Of a stretch of 64,000 nt of DNA, positions 13,201 to 24,200 are shown piece by piece. This DNA comes from Dryocosmus kuriphilus. Its lineage: Eukaryota > Arthropoda > Insecta > Hymenoptera > Cynipidae. The notes beneath the pieces were generated by a model. That model did no database searches. It was not told the origin of the DNA and worked only from the letters and a program-made list of their open reading frames with translations. Position 1 is the first letter of the stretch, and each line of letters begins with the position of its first letter. Position numbers and translations under genes: made by a program. Where the stretch lies: the NCBI GenBank assembly GCA_038277395.1, contig CM076196.1, forward strand, positions 81,285,786 to 81,349,785. The letters run 5' to 3'.

Positions 13201-15500
13201 AGAATTGATAACCCTTCAAATGAAAGGTTGGAAATCTCTGCGATTCTATCAGCCTTAGGTGCTTTTCAATTGGTGAAATTCTCCCAGACAGAAGTGCTTC
13301 AGTTAGCATACAACAATCAGTTGTCATCAGTACTAAGTACAATTCCGTCTGGCTTTTACGCACGAGTGCTTTTGACCCGAATGTGCTCGAGTTCTACGCA
13401 TTCTCCAGTCCAAACTCCTTTCGCATTTCCCTACCCATAGCTCGAGTTAAATACCTACAATTAGGAGGATTGCAGTTGCGGAATGTTGAAGGAACAGTAA
13501 TCGTCGTTCTTGCGAAGTAATGGTTTCGGTGGATAAAAATGAGCACCCCTTCGCCCTACAAGACACGAATCTACTCTTCAAGTGTAAGTACTACTTGAGC
13601 AGGGCTTGTTCTTGCTTCATTACTAGAAAATATATGTAGCTTTGAGAACACAACTTCTCAAGTTTAGAAGCTAGAGAATGGCGTTCAATACTAAATGGGG
13701 TGGATGATTCCAAAAATGCATTTCTTGCAGCAGAAGGGCATTTGTTTGAGAAGGAAAAGGTCGGTTCTCGATTTTTGAAAGAGAAGCCAGTGACAATGCG
13801 TTGAAGAGGGTCCGGAAATCACTTCCTTATACTACTTTCCAAAGATCCTGACTCTTTTCATTCAGCTTTCCGTCCACTCTCGCGAGCTTCCTTTTTCTTC
13901 CACTTTCTTCGTTTCCTTCTAAAAGCTCTCGTCAATTAGCTAATTCTTTTGGCGACTTGTCTTCCTGTAGAATTACAACATTCTTTTATTCGCTTTAACC
14001 TTTTCAAGCCAGACAATGCAGACCTTCTGTCTTCGTCACAGCAAGCTGATACGAACAGGCGCACGCATATTATTGCACACGGATACGATCCCGCGCGAGC
14101 AAGCACAATGCCTTTGGGCGTCCTTTGACGTACCTTGCTCTGAAAACCGAAACGACGGGCACGTGCTTTGCAAGGAATAGTGCGTCAAAGAAACGACGTA
14201 TTTCGAAGCAATAGAATAAAACATGCCGAGTTGAAAGAAACTCCTGCAGAATTAGGTGCTTCGGGCTGATTATTTTAAACAGAGGAATGTGGTTTGACTG
14301 TCCGCTCGAGCGAGTCTTTCCAATTTTGTGCGGGGATGATAAAGCAACAGGAGATATGGCTTTGGGTCTTCCTTGGAACCGAAAAGTGATATTTAAAAAA
14401 AATAACTATTTCGAATTGTAATATTCCTAGTTATAATTTAGTTTAAAAATGATTGGTTTGCTTAAATGTATTTATAAAAATGGTACAGTCAACTGGGGTT
14501 ATTATGGAATCTGCAATTTTTTTATGTCTAGAATCGTTATGGTGAAGTGTTTGAATTTGTCCACGAAACTAATTGTAGTTTAAACTGTTTCCGACAGAGT
14601 ACATAAAACGTCATTTGTTGACATTTCTTCAGAAAGCTGAAAAAAATGCTGAAATGTGTCGAAAATAGCTGCCGAAGATATGAACTCTTCCAGAAATTCA
14701 CTTCTACCTTTATTGTAGGTATCGTACACAGTAAGGAGGTTTTCATATCGGCCAGTAAAGTAAGACAGCAACATCGAGTCTGCTAGCATTTGTTTCACAA
14801 CTGAACGATATGAAAACGTCCTTACGGTATAAGAACGGTTATAAATGAGTGTAGAAAATTTATTTGTGATGATGTACAGGCGGTGTGATATTTATTGATA
14901 TTCTACTCGATTTCGAACATAATTAAATAAAATGGTGAAAAAAATAAGGTTCAGATCTTTATTAAGAATGTTGTTAGGTCAGTTGAATGATATAAAAGTG
15001 TTAATTCAATGTTTTTAAATAATAAGTTATTAAATAAGAATTATTGCGACCTGTTTGATTTTTTTGGATGTTTATTAAATTCTCTCTGCCAACATGCTTC
15101 CACTTATGTCTAACTCTTAATCATAGCAATGGTTTCTATAAGAGGTTATAAAAAATATTAAAGTTAAACTAAAACATTAATTATACGATGAGCGATGTGT
15201 TAATCTTACCAATAAATGGAGAGGAAGAATCTTCCTAATTAAAAATTGGTAAATTTTTGAGTAATTCCATTAAAAGTATTATATTTCCAGAAAATGTGGA
15301 GAAATCTGTTGTCGAAATCTAACCTATAAAATATTTTGATTTTATGTTTTGTAAACAATATTGTAACTATATGTTTTTGATAATAAAAATTGAAATATAA
15401 GTTATTTTTAGTACTTACAATAATGTGTTTCCTTGTTTATAAAACTATTATTTGGTTAAAAACTGTTAAAAAACAAAATAAAACTTTTGGAGCCATAAGG
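10285..15500. other. Unclassified non-coding DNA
   Basis: No gene or complete transposon is recognised. A moderate-GC block at about 10,900-12,350 includes a G run at 11,042-11,056. Other moderate-GC blocks lie near 13,200-14,360. They could be single-copy DNA or host regulatory sequence. About 14,400-15,500 is AT-rich with no visible structure. Confidence 0.45.
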
Positions 15501-15762
15501 TAGGATTGATGGAAAAGCTATGACTGAATAAAATTTTGGCTGCTACTATTTCGCCCGACAAACCTGGCGAGAAAGTGCAACATGATTGTGTGCATATAAA
15601 AAGGGGTTTAGGTGGGGTAAGTGGTGGTTAGCGAGCTCTTTCGGGCGAAATAGCCACTCTGTAAAATTTTAGGTTAGGCTTGTGAAATATGTATATGTGT
15701 GGTAACCCGCGAAAAGTGTATAAATTTAAAAAGAATGTCCAGAATTTTTTTACAATAATTAA

Positions 15763-16160
15763 TTAAGGAATGTGAATTTGTGTAATTAAATTATTGTAAA
15801 TCCTACTAAGACCTTGGATATCAGTTCTAAAATTAATAGAATTCTTATCATGGTGTATGTGCATCATTTCAAGAATTAATCTTTTATTTAGTTTAGGTTC
15901 TATTTCATGAATCTGAACATTTTTCCGATCAAAATCAAAATTATGTGCAGCATCATGAGCGTGTTTAGCAATAGCAGTATTTGTATCGTTGTTTTCAATA
16001 GATCTTTCATGTTCTCGATTTCGATTACGTTCTACGAGTTTGACCAATGTATGTTTTTTCACAGTTTTTGCATTTATGTTTATGTACGCAATTACATTTG
16101 TTTTCTTTCTTAATTTTATCTTTAGTGCTTTTTAAACAAGTTCTTTTAGTATTGTTTTCA
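15763..16160 (-). pseudogene. PLE GIY-YIG endonuclease region, partial (family A)
   Basis: A cysteine-rich stretch (CNCVHKHKCKNCEKTYIGQT) around 16,100-16,040 holds the zinc-finger-like cysteines and the YIGQT core of the GIY-YIG nuclease that nicks target DNA for PLE integration. A frameshift follows. The 99-codon open frame at 16062-15763 then carries the rest (LVERNRNREHERSIENN, AKHAHDAAHNFDFD), ending with TAA. The histidines and the glutamate-bearing helix match what is seen in the better preserved GIY-YIG domains at 32.5 kb and 47.9 kb. Confidence 0.75.
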
Positions 16161-16514
16161 ATCGAAAATATTAGTTGTACATTACTTTTATTGAAGATTC
16201 TTAAAAGGCAGTCATAAAAATTTTGAATATATGGTAATACAATTATTTTTTTAATTTCGAAGACATCATTTGCCTTTCTTGGATTTCGTATATTTTTAGA
16301 GATTAATAATAATTTATAACGTTTGTCGATTTTGCTTTTTAAAAAGTCTAATGGATAACCATTTTTAAGTAAAGTAATTTTAATAAGATCTATATTGGTT
16401 TTATGGTATCTAACATCAGATAATTTTATTGCTGTATCGACGAGGCCATAGATTACAATTATGTACTTTACGGAGAATTGTATGACAAGAAGAGTAGTTT
16501 AGAAATCTGCCAAA

Positions 16515-17235
16515 TCATATCGGCTTAGTGTACCAGTTTGTGTTAACTTTATTATTTTCTATTCTAAGTGATAAATCTAGGAATTTAATTCTATCATTTA
16601 TTGACATTTCCGTAGTAAATTCTATTTTATCGTTTACAGAGTTGAATTTACTAAGAATTTCATAAACTTTGTTTTTAGGAAGACAAATCAATGTATCATC
16701 GATGTAATGAAAATAAAAAATTGCTGGGAAATCAATAGAGATTAGAATTTTTTTTTCGATATTTTCCATAACAATATTAGCAGCAGCTGCTGACAATGGT
16801 GAACCCATAGGTGAGCCAAACATTTGCCGGTAGAATTTATTATAGAATTCGCAATATGATGGTTCTAAACTTAGTTTTAAGATTTTATCAAAATTATCTC
16901 CAGATATAAAAAAAATTAGGTTTAATTTCATTCCAGCTTTACGTATTGTACTTCTTATAAGATTTCATGAGACGTTAGTGTACATTGAAACAATATCTAG
17001 AGAGACAAAAGTAAAATGATCTGGAATTTTGACTTTATCAATTTTGTTTCTGAAGTCTCAGCTATCTTTAATATAATAGTTTGTTTTACCTACGATTTTT
17101 TGTAGAGATTTTGATAAAGCTTTAGATATACTGTAGAATGGTGAGCCTGGAAAAAAAGTGATTGGTCTAAGAGGACAGTTTGGCTTATGTAGTTTTGGCA
17201 AACCGTAAAATCTTGGAGCAGTGCCATTTGTACAA
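16515..17235 (-). pseudogene. PLE reverse transcriptase, partial (family A)
   Basis: This is the RT core of a Penelope-like element, which would copy element RNA into DNA. The last 138 codons (16931-16515) are open. They hold the PLE form of RT motif B (FGSPMGSPLS), the catalytic box YIDDTL (the two metal-binding aspartates of motif C) and the downstream thumb-side motif IKFLDLSLRI. Upstream, in other frames, YGLPKLHK and LRPI (17,225-17,130) and a motif-A-like SLDIVSMYTNV (about 17,000) can be read, so the region is RT throughout but interrupted by stops and frameshifts. The 5' part is missing. Confidence 0.88.
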
Positions 17236-17349
17236 TTTAAATATTACATGTGTTATCATTTATAATTTTATTATTTTTAAAGGAAGTTAGTAATTTGCGT
17301 AAGTTAGATTGTGTTATGATTATCAAATATACTTCGAAGCTTTGATAGA

Positions 17350-17833
17350 AACTACAAAAATAGAATGATGCTAATGTTTTCAGAGGCACCTGTGTTATTT
17401 TTCCTAAAAATTCTAGCTTCACCTCCATACAATTTCTCGAAAAAAACTCTCACACAGTCTTTCACTTTTTCCGTATCCCATACCATATCACCATCAGTAT
17501 TCTTAATTCCAATCAACTCATTACCACTACTTTCTTTCCTAGTTTTCTTTACCCACTTACAGAATAGCTTGCTTCTTCCTTCGAAATGATTTTGCATTTT
17601 TTTTTTATATTCTCCTGCTTTGATTATTTAACTTTGCATTCTTTAACTAATCTATTTGATTTTATTTCTTTACCTCTATAATCTCTTCTTAATTTAGTCC
17701 TTCCCTCATTGCTAAAACCTTGAATATTATGCGTTCTTAGGTATGTTTGCTTCTTCTCGTTAAAACCAACGCGGATTTCATCATTCATTCAAGCATTCCC
17801 CATTCATTCTTCCTACAATCCCAGTTTGGAAAA
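17350..17833 (-). pseudogene. Non-LTR retrotransposon: linker between endonuclease and RT
   Basis: The open part (17597-17352) contains FCKWVKKTRKES, then a short acidic stretch with GIKNTDGDMVWDTEKVKD and VFFEKLYGG. This pattern of a lysine-rich helix followed by 'D..G....D...V...F..LYG' is found just upstream of the RT domain in RTE/CR1-type elements. Upstream (17,600-17,830) degenerate frames give SNEGRTKLRRDYRGKEIKSN, also typical of this linker. Stops and frameshifts are frequent, so the sequence is not functional. Confidence 0.7.
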
Positions 17834-17835
17834 AT

Positions 17836-19383
17836 TTGCCAAGTGTCCGCCCAAAAATGTTTTGTATTCAATGTTTTTGAAACTGCAGTGAATTGTAATC
17901 CTAGTGGACCTCTTTTAATCTCCCAAAGAAGACAGCTCTAGGACGACTGGTTGTCAACATATAGGGGCTCAAATTTTCAACGTTTTAACACGCGCGCCGT
18001 TATTCAATCAACCATAACTTCTGCTAAAGTTGATCAATTTAACTTTTATATGAATGTTTCCTAAACATCTTTTCACGAGACTTCCGATAAAAATATTTAT
18101 TTTGTAATAAAAGAAGCATTTCATGCTCATTTTCCCATTTTAAGCATATTTTTGAGTTTTTTTTTCAAAATGCGACCCCTTAAATTTTTTTCAACATTTT
18201 TTAATTAAAAAGCTTCATTCTTTCCCTTCAAAATCATCTAAGGTAGAAGGTCGGATGAAAATTGCTATTGGACTTATAAGAGGATTCTTGCGCTGGGCTG
18301 CCGCTATACGATGTAAGTAACCATTTCGTAAGTCTTATTGTGCCCAATAATATTATTATAATACAATTATAGTTATTGTACATTTTTGAAAAAAATTTTA
18401 AGTTTTTTACATATATTTGTAAAATTTTTTATTGTTTAAAGTTGTTTTTTGTTTATTTTTTTTAGTTATTTAAAGCGTGTTTCAAATTCAATTAATTTTT
18501 GTAAATTCAAGGGTAAAAACAATATCTTTTCAGAATTATGAAACTGTCAGCTGCCTCTAAATTTTCATCCCGATTATAACGTCATTTTGTAAAATAGGAA
18601 AAGCATTTTTGTTATTGTTGGGAGAATTTCCAATTGTTGGTTCACTGTGACAACATATGAGGGCTAGTAATGCATAAGCTGAACCCACATAATTTGAGAA
18701 CAATTTATGGCAACTCTTCCAAAAAAGTATCCTAGCATACAAATCGATGCGAAACTATTCGCAGATTGCAGAAAGGAAATGTCAGAATTTGCATTACTAT
18801 CCCCTGTATGTTGTCACAGTGAAGCAACAATTGGAAATTCTCTCAACAATAACAAAAATGTTTCTTCTACTTACAAAATGACGTTATAATGGACGACGAA
18901 AATTTAGAGATTGTTGACAGTTTCACAATTCTGAAAAAGTATTGCTCTTGACCCTTGAATTTACAAAAATTAATTGAATTTGAAACTTATATTTAGCTTT
19001 AAATAATTTTTAAAGAATAAACGAAAAACAACTTTAAACAATGAAAAGTTTTAAAAATATATGTAAAAAATTAATGAACATGTTTAAAAAAGTCTACAAT
19101 AACTATAGTTTTATTATAATAATATTAATGGATACAATAAGACCTACCAAATGCTTACTTACACTACATAGTGACTCGCGGCGCGGCAGCCGAGCGCAAG
19201 AATCCTCTAAATTGATTGATTTTAGCAGAAGTTATGATTGATTAATTAGCCCCTGTATGTTGACAACCAGTCGTCCTAGAGCTGTCTCCTTTGGGGAATT
19301 AAAAGAAGTCCACTATGCCTACAATTCAGTGAAGTTTCAAAACGATTGAATGCAAAAAAATTTTGAGCGGGTACACTTGGCAA
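17836..19383. mobile_element. ~1.55-kb palindromic (foldback) DNA element
   Basis: The left arm (17,836 to about 18,680) is matched in inverted orientation by the right arm (about 18,780 to 19,383). The outer ends read TTGCCAAGTGT inward from both sides. The right arm lacks about 250 bp (left-arm positions of about 18,015-18,280). A spacer of about 100 bp lies between the arms. AT flanks both ends (17,834-17,835 and 19,384-19,385) and may be a 2-bp target duplication, though the ends lie in TTTG/CAAA, which is itself symmetrical. No coding sequence is inside. It sits in the non-LTR remnant. Its ends share CCAAGTG with the neighbouring element at 19,704. Confidence 0.78.
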
Positions 19384-19385
19384 AT

Positions 19386-19703
19386 GTTGCCCCTGCGCTT
19401 TTGAAGATGATATGCCGTAACATCCTGCATGCGCTCTCTACATTTTTATCGTCTAATTCCGTATTCCAGTTCTTTCTGTTTTAGCGTAAATAGTCTTTTA
19501 GTTTGTCACGATATTCTGCTTGTGTTTCTGAGCTCTGCAGCTTGTCTATCTTGACTCGCGACTTTTTTGCCTTCTTAATTTTTCTTTTCCTCCATCCTTG
19601 TCCCAGGCTAATCTTTGAAACCACAAGGTAGTGGTCCGTTCCATATTCAGGACCTCTCATTACTCTTGTATCTCTTATTAGACCTCTCAGTCTTTCATCC
19701 ACT
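19386..19703 (-). pseudogene. Non-LTR retrotransposon: 3' part of endonuclease domain
   Basis: From 19,703 the minus strand reads VDERLRGLIRDTRVMRGPEY and then GTDHYLVVSKI. The second stretch holds the catalytic 'SDH'-type motif (here TDH) that closes the endonuclease fold of non-LTR elements; this enzyme nicks the target DNA. After it comes a basic stretch (WRKRKIKKAKKSRVKIDKL) and the usual NRKNWNTEL-like segment, interrupted by one stop. It continues the frame of 21,278-21,545 once the intervening element is removed. Confidence 0.82.
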
Positions 19704-19901
19704 CCCAAGTGCGAATTACCGATACTGAAAACACGGCCCAATACTGGACCAATATTGGCAGCCAAGTGTCGGCCAATGTTACTGGACCAATATCAGCGAT
19801 CAAATCGGCCCAGTGCTGTCCCAGTAATGGCACAGTACACTGGCATTTTCAATTTGCTAAGCTTTTGCCGAAGCTTGGCCCAGCAGTGGCCTATTATAGG
19901 G

Positions 19902-20395
19902 CCGAAAGTTGGCATTACTCCGGCAAACTATGTTGGAAGTCAAAAAGCCAGAGTCCTGCTCAGTAACGGCCCATCAAAGGGCCGAAAGTCGAGATTACTA
20001 CGTCAAACCATGTTAGAAGTAGAAATAAGCCAGAATCTGGCACAGCGACGAAATTTTACTGGGCCGAAAGTCGGCATTACTCCGGCAAACCATATTGGAG
20101 GTAAAAAGCCAGACTCCGGCCCAGTAACGACCCACTACAAGACTGAGAGTCGGCATTACTCCAGCAAACCATATTGGAAGTCAAAAAGTCAGAGCTCGGC
20201 CCAGTAATGGCCCATTACAAGACCGAAAGTCGGCATTACTCCGGCACACCATGTTAGAAGTAGAAAAGCCAGAATCTGGCCCAGCGAAGGCACTCTACTG
20301 GGCCGAAAGTCGGCATTATTCTGGCAAACTAGGTGGGAAGTCAAAAAGCCAAAGTTCGGCCGAGTAACAACCTATCACAGGGCCGAAAGTTGGAA
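19902..20395 (+). repeat. 80-bp tandem array inside the CCCAAGTGCGAA element
   Basis: Copies beginning CCGAAAGTCGGCATTACTCC start at 19902, 19982, 20064, 20143, 20223, 20303 and, partial, 20383. The spacing is 80, 82, 79, 80, 80 and 80 bases. Each copy continues with GGCAAACCATATTGGAAGT, AAAAGCCAGA and a GGCCCAGTAA block. Alternate copies look more alike (AGTAGAAA at 19,982 and 20,223), hinting at a 240-bp higher-order unit. Confidence 0.9.
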
Positions 20396-20814
20396 AAAAT
20401 TTGTAGTTAAGGAATTACCGAACACTAACTTTTCGGCAAAAAAAGATTGAAACCCTATTTTTCTGTGTAAAGTAAAAAGTAACGTAAAATATGTCAATCA
20501 TTAGAAAATTAATATCATAACCATGAATAATAATTAAGGAAGATATTAATTCGGCACTGCTCCAGTACCGACAGACAGCAGTTTTTTTTGTCGCAAAAAA
20601 TTTTTGTTCTGCCAATAAAATATCCTATTATATCAATTTATACTACGGTTTAACTTTTTGCAAAACTGAACATTAAAAATATTAAAATTTTCATATACAT
20701 ATTTTATTTATTGTTAACGCAAAAGCGGTTTATTGATGAAATTATCTCGAGATATTTTGATATTTGTGTATGATTGAGTGTATTGTGGAAAAATGTAAGA
20801 CACGCCATCTCATG

Positions 20815-20885
20815 AGTTAGGGTAATGGTTAGGTTGCTGACTCGCGTCCCATAGGTCGTGCGTTCGATTACCCCCGCGTTGCGTG
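20815..20885 (+). other. tRNA-like segment (A- and B-box-like)
   Basis: TTAGGGTAATGG (20,817-20,828) and GCGTTCGATTA (20,860-20,870) resemble the internal pol III A and B boxes at roughly tRNA spacing. I could not draw a good cloverleaf (the T stem does not pair), so this is at best a tRNA-derived relic. Confidence 0.3.
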
Positions 20886-21277
20886 CGAAATTTTATTTGT
20901 TATATAAGCATTAAAATTTACAAATATCGATTAGTTATAAGTGTATTCATAATATGTCTACGAATAAATTGTGTTCTTAATTAATAATTGTTTTTTATAA
21001 CATTTACTTTTATTTTCTCATTGTGATTTCTCAATGTAATAGGCCACTAACATATGTCATCGTTCCAGCAACGGGACGATATTGGCGGCAAAGATCAGGC
21101 CGATATCTGCATCCATTGATGAGCCGACAATGGCGGCCAGAGTCTGGACCAGAATTGGCCGCCAATTGTATAACGTAGTTATCATTCCAGCAACGGCACG
21201 ATATTGGCAGCCGATCTTTGGCAATATTTTAGCCGATACTGGGCCAGTGTTGGGCCGCATCTAACTTCGCACTTGGG

Positions 21278-21545
21278 CTACAATAAAGTCGATCATAGTG
21301 CGACCTTGACCTCTAAACCTCGTATACATGTGAATCGTTTTATGCCTGAACCAAGTGTTTCTAATGAACAAGCCTTTTCCTAAGCATAAGCTAATCAATT
21401 TTTCTCCGTTAGTATTTATTTTTGTGTCTCGGAAATATCCAGATACCCTGTACAAGCGCCTTCGCGTTACACGCCAACCCAGCCATTCATATCTCCGAGC
21501 AAAATAATTCTTTCCCCAGGAGAACTAGTACCTAAAATATCATTC
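21278..21545 (-). pseudogene. Non-LTR retrotransposon: central part of endonuclease domain
   Basis: The minus strand reads ERIILLGDMNGWVGV at about 21,505-21,460. The GDMN motif carries active-site residues of apurinic-type endonucleases of non-LTR elements. A small frameshift follows (about 21,455). An open frame then runs through SGYFRDTKINTNGEKLISLC and FRGQGRTMIDFIV, where R..TMIDFI is a conserved segment of this domain. The frame is interrupted at 21,278 by the CCCAAGTGCGAA element and resumes at 19,703. The N-terminal half of the domain is not recognisable beyond about 21,600, so the copy is probably 5'-truncated. Confidence 0.85.
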
Positions 21546-22090
21546 ACGCCAACAAAAAGTTTTCTATCCTATTGAAACTTACTTAGACACCCTCAAAAGG
21601 ATGTCCAAAACATTTGTAATTCATTTAATAAAATTCCAGTAAATATTAAGATGTTTGGCGAAGCGCGAAAGGAGAAAATGGCTTTATTTTTCCCTGTTGA
21701 CCGTATTTAGTAACTACACAGGTCAACAAAATGAGACCTATCTATATTTTTAATGCGAGGTGTTACTTCCGTAGTAGTTTTTCGTACTATATTCGACTCC
21801 AACCTTCATTTTTGCCCTTGCGTTAGGTGTTTGAGTTTTTTGTAATAAAAAATTTTGTCGAAAAATTAGAAACCGCGCTATAAGTGTATGTAGAAAATGT
21901 TTTTGGCAAAAAGCTATACATGATTTATATGCGATTTTTAACGCTGAATCAAATATAAATCTTGCCTATTACGATAGCTCAAGTATTTCTCGAAATAATT
22001 GAATAAAATCTGCGAAAAAACGTTAAAGAAAGATGTTTTTTAAACGATATACTGAGCCAAATACTAGATATTTATTATTCAAATAGGGGT
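21546..22090. other. Unclassified AT-rich DNA
   Basis: No gene is seen. A short hairpin (TGTTGACC near 21,697 against GGTCAACA near 21,721) is the only structure noticed. Confidence 0.4.
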
Positions 22091-23935
22091 CATTTTATTT
22101 GTTTTTAACAGGAAAAAATCTGCCCGCTTCACAGCACATTCGCGCTTCGCGCGAAGTATGAACGCGCCTGAGAGCACTCCCGCTTCGCGCTCGGTAAGTT
22201 ATTTACCTTGCGCTATGCGCTCGGTGTCTATACATCGTATAAGCCTTTAAATTAAAGATTAAACCATTGATCAGTGTAATTTGGTAATTTTTGTAATTTT
22301 GGTCTTAATCTTTCAAAACACATAATTAAAATATCTCATGGCCGTAAGAAGTGGCCATAGGTGTGATTTACTGCGGTTTTACTGAGAGCCGGCGTTTTTT
22401 TATATGCCAATTGCTCCCAGTAGCACCCTGCCGTGATTGTTTAACCATTTTTCAAAATTATATATCTATATAAATATTAAATTAAATCAAAAACTGTGAT
22501 TCAAAGCCTTCATAAATTGCAATCATAAAATAAAGTTGAACATATTTTTTCAATTTAACTTTGAAGAAGGTTTTCAAAGCACCTGCGGCTTTGACGATTA
22601 CATTCTCATTAAAATAATCGCGCCTCGCGCTCAACACTTAGGTTATATGATTGCTCTTGAAAAATAAAACCATGCAGACAAAATGAAATGGAATATGAGA
22701 AATCGGTATGTTTTTTATTAAAATGAAAACGCTCGTTTTCGTACGCTTAATGCGTACACTTCAACTAAATTTTTCAAGTATCATAAGTATTGTAACTCAA
22801 ATCGAAAACTTAGATTCAAACAGAAATTACAGTCATAAATTGGAACTGAAAATTTTTTTTCTATTTGTTTATAAGAAAGTTTCTCAAAACACCTGCGGCT
22901 TTGACGATTACACTCTCATTGCGACACTCTCGCTTCGCGCTCGATAATTAGGTTATAGAGTAAATTCTGTTTGTAAAATAAAACGAGGTAGACAAAATTG
23001 AACAGCATATAAGAATTAGTTACGTTTTTCAATATAATGTTAACAAAATGTTTTCTTTTAAAATAATCAAACTTCTTGGATTTTTGTTTTTGTTGAAAAC
23101 TTTCATGTGGATAATTTTCAAATATATTAAATACTTATTAAAAATGTCACTTGAAATGTCTTTATTTATCATGAAATCAGTTTTTTCTATCTATTTTTTT
23201 AATTTTGAAAATTTTGAAAATAATATAAGTTTTTTAATTCTCATCAAAATTAGAAATGCCATTTGGATAATTTGAAAGTCTTTTTCTCTTGTACCAAAAA
23301 CTTGAATAAAAATTTCAAAAACTCATAAAAAATTTTGTTTCAAATTTTGAAACAGCTCTAGCTTTTTTAATTTTGGTCTAATCGAAAAACTTAACTGAGA
23401 TATTTTTTAAATATATTTGATATCTACTGAAAACTTTTAATGAAATTTCCTGATATATCAGAAAATTATCTTTTTCTATTTCTTGAAAATTTTCAAAATT
23501 TTCAAAAGTATATAACTTTTCCAATTTTTATCGAAATTAAACATTTCAGTAGGATAATTTGCAAGTATTTCACCTATCTCTGAGAAAAATTCACAAAAAT
23601 TTCTGAAACTTGAAAAAAAATTTTTTTTTCAACTTTTGAAAATGCTCTAAATTTGTGTATTTTTGTTGAAAATATCTGGTTAACGAACTTGACCTTTATT
23701 TTGAGATCTTTAAGAAGTTTATCAAAGTTGACTCGATTGGACAAATCCTTCAAAAGTTAGCGTGGCTACAACATTCAGGTAAACATACAGACATACAGAC
23801 AAACAGATAGACAGACACCGACAAAATTTTATGATTTTCGGATTCTCTGACTGCCGAAACGTAAAGATCCGTTAAAAACCAGAGATGGGAAATTTGGACG
23901 ATTACATTACACTCTCATGAATGAGAATGTAAAAA
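22091..23935. mobile_element. Repeat with CG-rich hairpin motifs, related to the 38-kb palindrome
   Basis: It begins with an AAAAAATCTGCCCGC block and CGCGCTTCGCGCGAAGTATG (about 22,115-22,160), the same words found at the core of the palindrome at 38.6-38.8 kb. It ends with a GACAGACAC run and ATGAGAATGTAAAAAAT, as that palindrome does at 39,830-39,959. Inside, a segment with ACCTGCGGCTTTGACGATTA is repeated directly at about 22,580 and 22,891 (period about 310 bp). I infer one diverged member of the same family with a single arm. No protein is encoded. Confidence 0.6.
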
Positions 23936-24063
23936 ATACTAATAATGTTTATAATTCCAGCACTTACCGTTCGCAATGTAAACGACAGAGAAACCATTCC
24001 TTTCTGTACAGCTGAAAATTTAACAATTTACGCTTAAATTCAAGGTAAATAATAATCTTACTC

Positions 24064-24200
24064 GAACTCTGTTGAATTCATTATATTTTCTTTGACAAAT
24101 AACTATCTTCGAAATCTACTTCAATTCATTCAAAGTTACTTCACTTTCCTCGAATTCGCTTGAAGTCCATCGAATTCCCTTGAATTCTCCTGAATTCTGC
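24064..24200 (+). repeat. Degenerate short-period GAATTC-type repeat
   Basis: Words close to TTGAATTC / TCGAATTCNCTTGAA recur about every 10-16 bases. This is simple-sequence DNA. Confidence 0.6.

Larger units (their letters stand above)
15763..17235 (-). mobile_element. Penelope-like retroelement fragment A (decayed)
   Basis: Read on the minus strand, this segment gives PLE reverse transcriptase (RT) motifs followed by a GIY-YIG endonuclease region, the order typical of Penelope-like elements. It is cut at the 5' side near 17,235, next to a non-LTR fragment. The frame is broken at several points, so the copy is dead. Its protein clearly differs from the PLEs at 29-33 kb and 46-48 kb (for example GSPMGSPLSAAAAN instead of GTPMGSPISGILAE), so it is a separate family. 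No hammerhead-like motif was found downstream of it. Confidence 0.85.
19704..21277. mobile_element. Non-autonomous DNA element with CCCAAGTGCGAA ends
   Basis: The left end CCCAAGTGCGAA (19,704-19,715) is mirrored by TTCGCACTTGGG ending at 21,277. Both ends are flanked by CT (19,702-19,703 and 21,278-21,279). Deleting the element plus one CT rejoins the host non-LTR frame as DFIV-VDERL, so the boundaries are set to the base. Many short GGCCCAGTA / CGATATTGG-like repeats fill the first and last ~200 bp. A regular 80-bp tandem array and a tRNA-like segment lie inside. No transposase is visible. Sub-terminal repeats with a 2-bp duplication would suit the CACTA/CMC group, but I cannot assign the superfamily. 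Confidence 0.88.
17350..21545 (-). mobile_element. Non-LTR retrotransposon remnant, split by two DNA-element insertions
   Basis: Three minus-strand pieces (21,545-21,278, then 19,703-19,386, then 17,833-17,350) read in order as the end of an apurinic-type endonuclease domain, the region after it and the linker before a reverse transcriptase. This is the gene order of an RTE/CR1-like non-LTR retrotransposon. Removing the 19,704-21,277 insertion restores the reading frame exactly across the junction, which shows the pieces were one unit. No RT domain of this element is present; it ends at about 17,350 next to PLE fragment A. Only about 1.1 kb of the element itself survives. Confidence 0.85.

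Noticed and set aside
14484..14520. TACAGTCAACTGGGGTTAT, resembling a Tc1-type end
   Set aside because: No matching second end or TA-flanked partner could be found.
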